Shown here in pieces: positions 8,669 through 16,980 of a stretch of DNA of 64,000 bases. The stretch spans positions 744,001-808,000 of the forward strand of contig NZ_NKFL01000006.1 of NCBI RefSeq assembly GCF_002223055.1, written 5' to 3'. The notes under the pieces were generated by a model. The model was given only the letters and a program-made list of their open reading frames with translations, made no database searches and was not told the DNA's origin. The position numbers and the translations under genes are program-made. The number at the start of each line of letters is the position of its first letter. Positions within the stretch are counted from its first letter, which is position 1. Origin of the DNA: Burkholderia sp. HI2500. GTDB taxonomy: Bacteria; Pseudomonadota; Gammaproteobacteria; Burkholderiales; Burkholderiaceae.

Positions 8669-9883
8669 ATGCAGACGAACCTGAAGATTGCGATCGTCGG
8701 CGCCGGGATCGGCGGCCTGACGCTCGCGCTTGCCTTGCGCGAGCACGGCATCGACGCGCAGCTCTACGAACAGACGGAGGTGTTGCGCGAAGTCGGCGCG
8801 GCCGTCGCGCTGTCGGCCAATGCGACGCGCTTCTACGAACGGATGGGATTGCGGGCGGCCTTCGATGCGGTGTGCGCAGACATCCCGGGGCTCGTCTATC
8901 GCGACGGCCGCAGCGGCGCGGTGATCGGCCATCATCGCGGCGACCCCGACTATCGCCGGCAGTTCGGCGGCGCGTACTGGGGCGTGCATCGTGCGGATCT
9001 TCAGGCGCTGCTGTCGAAGGCGGTCGGCCTCGACGCCATCCATCTCGGCCATCGGCTGACCGATCTCGCGCAGCATCCCGATCGCGTCACGCTGTCGTTC
9101 GACAACGGTGTGCGCGTCGACGCCGATCTCGTGATCGGTGCGGACGGCGCGCGCTCGATCACGCGGCGCTGGATGCTCGGCTACGACGATGCGCTGTATT
9201 CGGGGTGTTCGGGGTTTCGCGGCGTGGTGCCGGCCGCGCGGCTGAGCCTGTTGCCCGATCCCGAAACGCTGCAGTACTGGATCGGGCCGCACGGGCACCT
9301 GCTGCACTATCCGATCGGCGACGACGGCGACCAGAATTTCCTGCTGGTCGAGCGCCATCCGTCACCGTGGCCGTCGCGCGACTGGGTGATGCCGTCGGAA
9401 GAGGGCGAGCAACTGCGTGTGTTCAGGGACTGGCATCCGGCGGTGGTGCAGATGATCACCGCCGTGCCGATCAGCCAGCGCTGGGGGTTGTTCCACCGGC
9501 CGCCGCTCGGCCGCTGGAGCCGCGGGCGCGTGACGCTGATCGGCGACGCCGCGCATGCGCTGGTGCCGCATCACGGGCAGGGCGCGAACCAGTCGATCGA
9601 GGATGCGGTGGTGCTGGCCGAGCAACTGGCCAAGGCCGGCCCAGGCAACTGGCGCGAAGCACAGGAAGCGTATGAGCGGCTGCGTCGCGGTCGCACGCGC
9701 AAGGTGCAGTACGCGTCGATCTCTGTGGCCGATGTGTTGCACCTGCCCGACGGGCCGGCCGCGCAGGCGCGCAATGCGCGTCTGGCCGAGCGCGACTGCG
9801 TGCTGCATCACCTGGACTGGATTCACGATTTCGATGCGCTGGCGAGGGAGCCGAGCGAGCGGCAGGGCGGCACTTGGCTTTGA
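8669..9883 (+). CDS. FAD-dependent aromatic-ring monooxygenase, 3-hydroxybenzoate 6-hydroxylase-like
   Basis: 404 residues from ATG 8669 with GGAGA upstream. Group A flavin monooxygenase signatures are in order: GAGIGG at 11-16, the DADLVIGADGARS (DG-type) motif mid-protein, and GDAAHALVPHHGQGANQSIEDA in two joined parts near 290-312, which binds the FAD ribityl chain. Length and motif wording match salicylate/3-hydroxybenzoate hydroxylases, which use NAD(P)H and O2 to hydroxylate an aromatic acid. The exact substrate is not decided by sequence, and no ring-cleavage dioxygenase or gentisate genes are in the window. Likely induced by the divergent LysR protein. Confidence 0.85.
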   Translation: MQTNLKIAIVGAGIGGLTLALALREHGIDAQLYEQTEVLREVGAAVALSANATRFYERMGLRAAFDAVCADIPGLVYRDGRSGAVIGHHRGDPDYRRQFGGAYWGVHRADLQALLSKAVGLDAIHLGHRLTDLAQHPDRVTLSFDNGVRVDADLVIGADGARSITRRWMLGYDDALYSGCSGFRGVVPAARLSLLPDPETLQYWIGPHGHLLHYPIGDDGDQNFLLVERHPSPWPSRDWVMPSEEGEQLRVFRDWHPAVVQMITAVPISQRWGLFHRPPLGRWSRGRVTLIGDAAHALVPHHGQGANQSIEDAVVLAEQLAKAGPGNWREAQEAYERLRRGRTRKVQYASISVADVLHLPDGPAAQARNARLAERDCVLHHLDWIHDFDALAREPSERQGGTWL

Positions 9884-10028
9884 GTCTGCCATCTGGAATC
9901 TGGATCAGGGGGCGCGGCGGCAAGCGCAACGAGTGCGCCTTCAGGCGCGACAGGCTCGCCGGGATTGCATGCGCCGGGCATGACGTGGGTCGACGGCCTA
10001 TGGCCCGCCGATCACCCGCCGGCCTGAC

Positions 10029-10055
10029 GAAAACGGGCGGGGCAACGCCCGCCCG
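10029..10055 (-). terminator. Rho-independent terminator of the esterase gene
   Basis: An 8-bp GC stem (10034-10041 paired with 10048-10055) with a 6-base loop lies just after the esterase stop. On the minus strand it is followed by TTTTCG. Confidence 0.75.
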
Positions 10056-10058
10056 CCG

Positions 10059-10994
10059 TCACTTCACGCATTCGAGCGCGTACTTCAACCCCTGCCCGAG
10101 CAGCCCGCGCCATACATCCCACGTGTGCCCGCCGTCGACGATGCGCAGCTCGGCCGGGTTCTGCGCGCGGCGCAGCTGCGTGTACAGCACGCTCGATTCG
10201 GCCTGGATGGTCAGGTCGTCGTCGCCGACCGCGATGAACATCGGGATTCGCCAGCTGCGCGCGAAATAGCCGCGCATCAGCGCCGGGTAGTTGAGCTCGT
10301 GCCACACGCGCGGGTCGAACTGCCGGTCGCCGAACACGCCGACGTAGCGCGCGGCGGAATTGAGCGGCGGCTCGTTCGCGTAGATTGCGGGGCTCAGCAG
10401 CATCGCGCCGCAGAACAGCCCGGGTTCGAGCAGCGAGAAGCGCAGCGCGCCGAAGCCGCCCATCGACACGCCGCCGATCGCGCGGCCCGCTCGCTGGTTC
10501 GACACCGCGAAGTGCGCTTCGACCTCGGGCAGCAGGTCGTTGAGGAACGCGCTCTGCATCTTCTCCTTGCGGTCGACGTACCAGTCGGTGCCGCCCTGCG
10601 GCATCACGATCACGACCGGCGGGATCTCGCGGCGCTCGATCAGCGTGTCGGCGGTGGCCTGCAGCCGGCCCTGCGTGACCCAGTCGTTCGCGTTGCCGGC
10701 GTTGCCGTGCAGCAGGTACATCACCGGGTAGCGCGCGCCTTCCGGGTTGTAGCCGGGCGGCAGGTAGACCGTGTACGACCAGTCGCGCTTCAGCGACGCC
10801 GACCGGAACGTGCGCAGCACGACGCTGCTGCCCGGATTGAGCGCGGGCTCCTGGGCGGCCGACGGGGTCGTCGCGGTCTGGACGGCCGGTGGCGGCGGCG
10901 CGGGCGCTGCCGCCGGCGCGGGCGGCGTGGCGCGGGCGGTGGCGATGGAGCCGGCGATCAGGGCGGGGGCGAACGCAAGGGCGAGTCGGCGCAT
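10059..10994 (-). CDS. Exported alpha/beta-hydrolase, esterase-D-like
   Basis: 311 residues from ATG 10994. A signal peptide (~1-22) is followed by a Pro/Ala-rich linker (24-55). The catalytic domain has VMYLLHGNAG (oxyanion loop), the nucleophile elbow GGVSMGGFGAL with Ser177, and a late HTWDVW likely holding the catalytic His. This matches the putative esterase family (esterase D, antigen 85, enterochelin esterase). The substrate may be an ester of a sugar, siderophore or polymer; the sequence does not tell. A stem-loop terminator follows it, so it is probably monocistronic or the end of a unit with the opgC gene, which lies 61 bases upstream on the same strand. Confidence 0.85.
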   Translation of the reverse strand: MRRLALAFAPALIAGSIATARATPPAPAAAPAPPPPAVQTATTPSAAQEPALNPGSSVVLRTFRSASLKRDWSYTVYLPPGYNPEGARYPVMYLLHGNAGNANDWVTQGRLQATADTLIERREIPPVVIVMPQGGTDWYVDRKEKMQSAFLNDLLPEVEAHFAVSNQRAGRAIGGVSMGGFGALRFSLLEPGLFCGAMLLSPAIYANEPPLNSAARYVGVFGDRQFDPRVWHELNYPALMRGYFARSWRIPMFIAVGDDDLTIQAESSVLYTQLRRAQNPAELRIVDGGHTWDVWRGLLGQGLKYALECVK

Positions 10995-11055
10995 GTCGAA
11001 TCGTTTCAGGAGAGGCGCCGGCTATCGTAGCAGCGGCGCATGACGGCGCGGCGCG

Positions 11056-12153
11056 TCATCGCCGCGAACGGAACGGCAGCCGCGCGACGAGCGGCCCGTA
11101 GAGTTTGGCGACGAGATACAGCAGGCCCATTGCGACGACGTCGGCAATCAGGCCGAGCTTCACGTCGAGATAGCCTTCGGTCGCCTGGTAGAGCACCGAA
11201 TCGACCGCGAGCGAGATGGCGGTGCCCGCGACGAAGCACAGCAGCCCCTGCCGGCCGATCGTGCCGATCCACGGCATCGCGTGCGCAACCTTCTTCATCC
11301 AGCCGAGGTGGACCAGCTTGGCCGCGAGCCATGCGATCGCGAGGAAGTTCGCGAGCCGCAGTGCGCCGAGGTTCTGCTTGATCGACGGGTCGGTCGGGAA
11401 CGGCTCGATGCGCAGCCGATAGTACGCGCCGGCCGCGACGATCGCGAGCGCCGCGGCCGTCAGCAGCCAGCCCTGCGGCTTCGGCGCGAGCGTCTGGTAG
11501 ACGGGCTGGCAGCGCGCGATCACGCCGAGCACGAACAGGAACTGCCATGCGAACGGATTGAAGTCCCACGGCGCGCCTTCGACAGTCGGCAAAAAGCGCG
11601 CGGCGTGCGGCGCGGCGTACCACAGCGACCCGCTGAACGCGAGCAGCAGCCACGGCTGCGTGCGCGCGAGCGGCAGCGTGAGCGGGACGAGCAGCGCGAA
11701 GAACGCATACATCGGCAGCACTGACGCGAGGTACGGCTGGCGGCGGAACAGCAGGATGTCGCGCAGCGCGGCGAGCGGCTTGTGGAGCAGGCCGTCGAGA
11801 TCGTTGGTCGGCATGTTCGGGCCGTCGATCGCGAACGCGTTCAGCGCGGCCGTGATCAGCAGCATCAGGCCGGCTGTTACGAGGAACGCACGGTAGATCT
11901 CGAACGCGCGCCGGATGAAGCGCTGGCGCGCGGCGGCCTCGTCGTGCCGTTCGGCGAGCGAGTTGTACGCGATCGCGGTGGCGAAGCCGCCGAGGAACAC
12001 GAAGACCTCGGCCGCGTCGCACAGCGCGTAGGCGTGCAGCGTCACGCGCGACAGGATGCTGCCGCCGATATGGTCGACGACGATGACGAGCAGCACGAGG
12101 CCGCGGAAGAAATCGAGCTCGGCGTAGCGGCCGGCCCGGGCCGGTGCGGTCAT
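11056..12153 (-). CDS. opgC: OpgC-family membrane acyltransferase
   Basis: 365 residues from ATG 12153. It begins RYAELDFFRGLVLLVIVVDH, the conserved DxxRG...D/H entry of OpgC proteins, and has about ten hydrophobic segments over its full length. OpgC proteins transfer succinyl groups onto osmoregulated periplasmic glucans at the inner membrane. No opgGH is nearby, which is common because opgC is often unlinked. An in-frame ATG at 12204 would add Arg/Pro-rich residues and is not favoured. The gene may be transcribed with the exported esterase downstream. Confidence 0.85.
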   Translation of the reverse strand: MTAPARAGRYAELDFFRGLVLLVIVVDHIGGSILSRVTLHAYALCDAAEVFVFLGGFATAIAYNSLAERHDEAAARQRFIRRAFEIYRAFLVTAGLMLLITAALNAFAIDGPNMPTNDLDGLLHKPLAALRDILLFRRQPYLASVLPMYAFFALLVPLTLPLARTQPWLLLAFSGSLWYAAPHAARFLPTVEGAPWDFNPFAWQFLFVLGVIARCQPVYQTLAPKPQGWLLTAAALAIVAAGAYYRLRIEPFPTDPSIKQNLGALRLANFLAIAWLAAKLVHLGWMKKVAHAMPWIGTIGRQGLLCFVAGTAISLAVDSVLYQATEGYLDVKLGLIADVVAMGLLYLVAKLYGPLVARLPFRSRR

Positions 12154-12535
12154 CGGACCGCCTCCCGGCGCGCGCCGCGGGCGCGGCCGGCACGCGCCGC
12201 GCATGAATCGGGGGGAAGCATGACTTCGTGAAGAAATGACGAACGGATGCGCATTGTGCCACCGATGCGGCGCACATCGGGTTTACGCGGATGGTCGGCC
12301 GTCGTGCCGCTGCCGATAAGCCGGGTCAGGCAGTCTGCGCAACGGGGCAGTTGGACGAGCGCAACGGTTTGCGCAGGGTTCAGCTACCCCGATGGACGGA
12401 CGGTTTGCGACGTGACACCATTTTGACCTCACGCGGCCGCACACCGCGTCGTCCGCCCTGCGGGCCACACCTAAAACAGACCAAACATTCGCCGGGCGCT
12501 CGACCCTGCCCGGCCCCCGGCTCCGGAGATCCGTC
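12154..12535. other. Intergenic region between opgC and the porin gene
   Basis: 382 bases without a convincing gene. It must hold the divergent promoters of opgC (-) and the porin (+). The porin side contains an A-rich stretch (CCTAAAACAGACCAAACATTC) near 12471-12491, which may be the start-proximal leader. No clear operator dyad was found. Confidence 0.4.
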
Positions 12536-13690
12536 ATGAAGAAGCACGTCATTTTTGCCGCCGCGCTAGCCGCTTTCGCCGCGCCGGTCTTCGCCCAGAA
12601 CAGCGTGACGCTGTACGGTGTGATCGACGAAGGCTTCAATTACACGAACAACGTGAACGTCAATGGGGTCGGAAAAACGAATTACCAGCTGGCGAGCGGC
12701 TATGCGCAGGGCAGCCGCTGGGGCCTGAAGGGCAGCGAGGATCTCGGCGGCGGGCTTAAGGCGATCTTCACGCTGGAAAACGGTTTTGACGTGAACAACG
12801 GCCGGCTCGGCCAGGGCGGCCGCATGTTCGGCCGCCAGGCGTTCGTCGGGCTGAGCGCGCCGCGCTTCGGCACGCTGACCCTCGGCCGTCAGTACGATTC
12901 CGTCGTCGACTATCTCGCGCCGCTCACCGCCAACGGCAACTGGGGCGGCACGCTGTTCTCGCACCCGTTCGACAACGACAACACGGACAACTCGTTCCGC
13001 GTCAACAACACGGTCAAGTATGCGAGCGCCGACTGGAACGGCCTGACGTTCGGCGGCACGTACAGCTTCAGCAACAGCACCGGCTTCTCGAACAACCGTC
13101 AGTACAGCCTCGGCGCGCAGTATTCGCTGGCCGGGCTGCAGGTCGCGGCTGCGTACCTGCAGGCGAACAACCCCGGCATCGGCAGCGCGGGCGCGATCTC
13201 GGCCGACGATGCGAACTTCGTCGCCGACCGCCTGCGGATCTTCGGCGGCGGCGTCAATTACACGTTCGGCCCGGCCACGGTCGGCTTCGTCTACACGAAG
13301 ACGGACGTGAAGAATCCGGTGTCGACTGTCTACCTGCCGGCGTCGACGTTCGCCGGCCTCGGGCTGACCGCGACGAAGTTCCAGAACTTCGAGATCAACG
13401 GCAAGTACCAGCTCACGCCCGATTTCTATCTCGGCGCGCAGTATGTGTACACGGACGGCAAGTACGATGCCGCGGCCGGGACGTTCAAGCCGAAATACCA
13501 CACGGTCGGCCTGATGGCCGACTACAGCCTGTCGAAGCGCACCGACGTGTACCTGCAGGGCGCGTGGCAGAAGGTGGGCGGCGACAAGACCGGCACGGCG
13601 GCCGACGGCGGCTACGTGGTCGGGACGGACGGCCCGTCGGCGTCGTCGAACCAGTTCGCGGTGCGCGCGGCGATCCGCCACAAGTTCTAA
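12536..13690 (+). CDS. Outer-membrane porin, Gram-negative OmpC-like (Burkholderia type)
   Basis: 384 residues with a 20-residue signal peptide ending PVFA before QNSVTLYGVID, the standard start of a mature Burkholderia general porin. Amphipathic beta-strands run throughout, including GSRWGLKGSEDLGGGLKAIF and GRQAFVGLS, and the last residue is Phe (IRHKF) as needed for BAM-dependent assembly. Length fits a 16-strand trimeric porin. Asn/Thr-rich loops (for example VNVNGVGKTN, FDNDNTDN) are surface exposed. It lets small hydrophilic solutes diffuse through the outer membrane. No co-transcribed partner; a hairpin follows the stop. Confidence 0.93.
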   Translation: MKKHVIFAAALAAFAAPVFAQNSVTLYGVIDEGFNYTNNVNVNGVGKTNYQLASGYAQGSRWGLKGSEDLGGGLKAIFTLENGFDVNNGRLGQGGRMFGRQAFVGLSAPRFGTLTLGRQYDSVVDYLAPLTANGNWGGTLFSHPFDNDNTDNSFRVNNTVKYASADWNGLTFGGTYSFSNSTGFSNNRQYSLGAQYSLAGLQVAAAYLQANNPGIGSAGAISADDANFVADRLRIFGGGVNYTFGPATVGFVYTKTDVKNPVSTVYLPASTFAGLGLTATKFQNFEINGKYQLTPDFYLGAQYVYTDGKYDAAAGTFKPKYHTVGLMADYSLSKRTDVYLQGAWQKVGGDKTGTAADGGYVVGTDGPSASSNQFAVRAAIRHKF

Positions 13691-13704
13691 AGTTCTGACC
13701 GGGC

Positions 13705-13730
13705 GGCGCCGGGGCGGGTGCGCCGGCGCC
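13705..13730. terminator. Hairpin between convergent porin and LysR genes
   Basis: GGCGCCGG and CCGGCGCC form a perfect 8-bp stem with a 10-base loop between the stops of two convergent genes. There is no T-run, so termination is likely but not certain. Confidence 0.45.
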
Positions 13731-13735
13731 TGCCG

Positions 13736-14647
13736 TCAATCCGCCCGGGGCGTGGCGCCGAGCGTTTCCGCAAGCCAGTCGACGAAGATCCGCACGCGCG
13801 GCGCGAGATGCCGGCCGGTCGGAAACACCACCGACACGGGCAGCGGCTCGGCATTCCATTCCGGCAGCACCTCGACCAGCGAGCCGTCGGCGAGCAGCGG
13901 CCCGAGCCCTTCGCGCGGCGCCTGGATCAGCCCGAGGCCCGCCAGACAGCACGCGAGATACGCCTGCGAGCTGTTGACCGACACGACGCTGCGCATCTTG
14001 ACCGCGTGCAGCCGGCCCGAATCCATATCCGCATATTCCCAGTCCAGCTCGCGGCCCGTGCGGCTCGAGAAATAGCCGACCGCGACGTGGTCCGGCAGCT
14101 CGTCCGGCGAGCGCGGCGTGCCGTGCCGCTCGAGATACGCGGGCGCCGCGCAATTGATCTGCGCCAGTTCGCCGATGCGCCGTGCGACGAGCGACGTATC
14201 GGACATCGCGCCGACCCGCACCGCGCAGTCGATGCCGTCGGCGACGAGGTCGACGAAGCGGTCGGTCGTGCCGATCACGACGCGCAGGTCGGGGTAGCGC
14301 GCGTGGAAACCCGGCAGCGCCGGAATCACCTGGTTCAGCGCGAAGCGTTCGGGCAGGTCGACGCGGATCGCGCCGCGCGGCGTCGTGCCGGCGTCCTCGA
14401 ACAGCGTCTCCGCATCGTCCAGATCGGCCAGCAGCCGCATGCAGCGCTCGTAATAGGTCGCGCCTTCGGCCGTCAGCGCGACGCGCCGCGTCGTGCGCTG
14501 CAGCAGGCGGACCTTCAGGTGCTTTTCCAGATACTGGACGGCGTTGCTGACCGTCGGGCGCGGCAGTTGCAACTGCTCGGCCGCTTTCGTGAAGCTGCCG
14601 AGATGGGCGACGCGCGCGAAGATGCGCATTGCTTGCAGATGATCCAT
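13736..14647 (-). CDS. LysR-family regulator (divergent to aldo/keto reductase)
   Basis: 303 residues from ATG 14647 (MDHLQAMRIFARV). The HTH reads GSFTKAAEQLQLPRPTVSNA, followed by an effector domain from ~88 (RGAIRVDLPERFAL). The sequence pattern RLLQRTTRRVALTAEGATYY puts it in the large CrgA/DmlR-like LysR group common in Burkholderia. It lies 141 bases from the divergent aldo/keto reductase gene, the usual regulator-target arrangement. An upstream ATG at 14686 would add a Pro-rich 13 residues and is not used. Confidence 0.9.
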   Translation of the reverse strand: MDHLQAMRIFARVAHLGSFTKAAEQLQLPRPTVSNAVQYLEKHLKVRLLQRTTRRVALTAEGATYYERCMRLLADLDDAETLFEDAGTTPRGAIRVDLPERFALNQVIPALPGFHARYPDLRVVIGTTDRFVDLVADGIDCAVRVGAMSDTSLVARRIGELAQINCAAPAYLERHGTPRSPDELPDHVAVGYFSSRTGRELDWEYADMDSGRLHAVKMRSVVSVNSSQAYLACCLAGLGLIQAPREGLGPLLADGSLVEVLPEWNAEPLPVSVVFPTGRHLAPRVRIFVDWLAETLGATPRAD

Positions 14648-14788
14648 GCGGGGCGGGTGCGTGGGTGGAGGGGGAGCAGGCTCCATTGTTAATCAGCGTC
14701 GAATGGTTTGGTTGAGTGTTTCGCGTTTATCGCGCGCCGCGATGCGCCCAGAATCCGGCCTGTTCATTCATCACTCGAGGAAACGGAT

Positions 14789-15805
14789 ATGGAAACGCGT
14801 GAACTGGGCCGTACCGGCCCGCGGGTGTCGGCAATTGCGCTCGGCTGCATGGGGATGTCGGACTTCTACGGGCCCGCCGACCGCGACGAAAGCATCGCGA
14901 CGCTGCACGCGGCGCTCGACCACGGCATCACGATGCTCGACACCGGCGATTTCTACGGGATGGGCGACAACGAGATGCTGATCCGCGACGCGCTGCGCGG
15001 CCGGGCCCGCGACCAGGTGCTGATCAGCGTGAAATTCGGTGCGCTGCGCGATCCGGCCGGCGGGTTTGCCGGCTACGACGCGCGGCCGGTGGCGATCCGC
15101 AACTTCGTCGCGTACTCGCTGAAACGGCTCGGCACCGACTACATCGACATCTACCGGCCGGCGCGGGTCGATCCGGCCGTGCCGATCGAGGAGACGATCG
15201 GTGCGATCGCCGCTCTCGTGAAGGCCGGGTACGTGCGCCATATCGGCCTGTCGGAAGCCGGCGTCGACACGATCCGCCGCGCGGCGGCCGTCGCGCCGAT
15301 CTCCGACCTGCAGATCGAGTATTCGCTGCTGTCGCGTGGCATCGAGGCCGGGATCCTGCCCGCGTGCCGCGAACTTGGGATCGGTGTCACGGCCTACGGC
15401 GTGCTGTCGCGCGGGCTGCTGGGCGGGCGCTGGAGCACTGTGCGGGAAGGCGAGCGCGATTTCCGCGCGGCGAGCCCGCGCTTCCAGGGCGAGAACCTCG
15501 CGCACAACCTCGCGCTCGTCGATGCGCTGCGCGCCATCGCCGACGAGAAGGGCAGCAATCCGGCGCAGGTCGCGATCGCGTGGGCGCTGTCGCGCGGCGA
15601 CGATATCGTGCCGCTGATCGGCGCGCGCAAGCGCACACAACTTCAGGATGCGTTGCAGGCGATTGAGATGCAACTAACGGTCAATGACATCGCTCACATC
15701 GAAGCGGCGGTTCCCGCCGGGGCGGCTGCCGGTGAGCGTTATCCGGCCGCACAGATGGCGCACCTCGACAGCGAGCAAGGCCGGGGGGCATCTCACGGGG
15801 ACTGA
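14789..15805 (+). CDS. Aldo/keto reductase lacking the usual catalytic histidine
   Basis: 338 residues from ATG 14789, with GAGGAAAC just upstream. The AKR fold is clear: GLGRTG-like start (ELGRTGPRVSAIALGCMGM), DTGDFYG (Asp51, Tyr56), VKFG (Lys82), GLSE, and a C-terminal cofactor segment ending VPLIGARKRTQL, for NADPH. The usual catalytic His in the HR-x-DP motif is Ala125 here (RPARVDP). Asp, Tyr and Lys of the tetrad remain, so activity may be altered rather than absent. The substrate is unknown. The divergent LysR protein is the likely regulator. Confidence 0.87.
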   Translation: METRELGRTGPRVSAIALGCMGMSDFYGPADRDESIATLHAALDHGITMLDTGDFYGMGDNEMLIRDALRGRARDQVLISVKFGALRDPAGGFAGYDARPVAIRNFVAYSLKRLGTDYIDIYRPARVDPAVPIEETIGAIAALVKAGYVRHIGLSEAGVDTIRRAAAVAPISDLQIEYSLLSRGIEAGILPACRELGIGVTAYGVLSRGLLGGRWSTVREGERDFRAASPRFQGENLAHNLALVDALRAIADEKGSNPAQVAIAWALSRGDDIVPLIGARKRTQLQDALQAIEMQLTVNDIAHIEAAVPAGAAAGERYPAAQMAHLDSEQGRGASHGD

Positions 15806-15859
15806 TCGGCGCGGATCGGCAATGGTTTCGGTGCAGGCTCCGTATTCGGCTCGAATCTG

Positions 15860-15907
15860 AGGGCTGGGGCTGGGGCTGGGGCTGGGGCTGAGGCTGGGGC
15901 TGAGGCC
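15860..15907 (+). repeat. Hexanucleotide tandem repeat (GGGGCT)n, possible G-quadruplex
   Basis: Eight consecutive 6-bp units, five of them exactly GGGGCT and the rest single-base variants (AGGGCT, GAGGCT, GAGGCC). Four successive GGGG runs are separated by CT, which satisfies the G-quadruplex pattern on the plus strand. It lies in the 322-bp gene-free stretch 15806-16127 between the aldo/keto reductase and the TauE/SafE gene. I see nothing else in that stretch. Confidence 0.85.
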
Positions 15908-16127
15908 GGGCCGGCAACCCCGATCGCAGTGCATGGCTGGCTTGGCCTGGCCTGACTTGATGCCGGCGGCGCATGTTTCGCCGACGCTGCGGCGCGCCGG
16001 CCCATCGGCACAATCGCGCCGCCGCCCCATCCGGCAAGCCCTAGCCAGCCTCAGGCAAAACCAGATGGCGAGCGGCGCGATCGGGGTTCACCATCGGCGC
16101 CGTACTCAACCGGACGGAATGCCTTTC

Positions 16128-16868
16128 ATGCAAGTTCATACGCTGACGATCATCGCGGTGGTTTTCCTGCTGGCCGGCGCGGTCAAAGGGATGATCGGGC
16201 TTGGGCTGCCGACGATCGCGATGGGGCTGCTGACGCTCGCGATGCCGCCGTCGGCCGCCGCGAGCCTGCTGCTCGTGCCGTCGTTCGTCACCAACGTGTG
16301 GCAGCTGTGGCTCGGCCCGTCGTTCGGGCCGCTGCTGTGCCGGCTTTGGCCGTTGCTCGCCGGCCTGACGATCGGCACGCTGACGGGCGGGCTGCCCGCG
16401 CTCGCGGCCGGCAGCACCTGGACGCATGCCGCGCTCGGCGTGGTGCTGATCCTCTACGGGCTGTGGGGGCTGGCCGCCGCGCGGTTGCCCGCGCCGGGCC
16501 GCCATGAAAAATGGCTGTCGGCCGGGGTCGGCTACCTCACGGGTGTCGTGACGGCCGCGACCGGCGTGTTCGTCGTGCCGGCCGTGCCGTACCTGCAGGC
16601 GCTGCGGCTGTCGAAAGACGACCTGATCCAGGCGCTCGGGCTGTCGTTCACCGCATCGACGATCGTGCTCGGCCTGCAGTTGCGCGTGACGGGCGCGCTG
16701 GAGACGGTCGATCTCGGCGTGTCGGCGCTCGCGCTCGTGCCGGCGCTGGCGGGCATGGCCGGCGGGCAATATGCTCGGCGTGTGATGAGCGAGAAGGCGT
16801 TCAAGCGCTGCTTCTTCGTCGGGCTGATCGCGCTCGGCGCCTATATGGCGGCTTCGGGGTGGCTGTAA
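16128..16868 (+). CDS. TauE/SafE-family anion exporter
   Basis: 246 residues from ATG 16128 (MQVHTLTIIA); an ATG nine bases earlier (16119) is nearly as good. About eight hydrophobic segments make up the whole protein. The first contains FLLAGAVKGMIGLGLPTIAMG, the hallmark G-x-x-x-G-rich entry of TauE/SafE, and the second half repeats the pattern (GYLTGVVTAATGVFVVP). Members export sulfite, sulfoacetate or related organic anions across the inner membrane. No sulfur-metabolism gene lies nearby, so the substrate is open. Confidence 0.87.
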   Translation: MQVHTLTIIAVVFLLAGAVKGMIGLGLPTIAMGLLTLAMPPSAAASLLLVPSFVTNVWQLWLGPSFGPLLCRLWPLLAGLTIGTLTGGLPALAAGSTWTHAALGVVLILYGLWGLAAARLPAPGRHEKWLSAGVGYLTGVVTAATGVFVVPAVPYLQALRLSKDDLIQALGLSFTASTIVLGLQLRVTGALETVDLGVSALALVPALAGMAGGQYARRVMSEKAFKRCFFVGLIALGAYMAASGWL

Positions 16869-16898
16869 GCGGGCATCGCTGACGAGCGCGATGCCCGC
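16869..16898 (+). terminator. Hairpin directly after the TauE/SafE stop codon
   Basis: An 11-bp perfect stem, GCGGGCATCGC with GCGATGCCCGC, and an 8-base loop begin right after the stop. There is no T-run, so the call rests on stem strength and position. Confidence 0.55.
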
Positions 16899-16980
16899 TG
16901 TCCAATGTCCGTGACGCGCCCGAAGCCGGTTTCGACAACAGCGGGCTTCAGGCGCGTTCACCGGACGTGGGTCACCTCGC

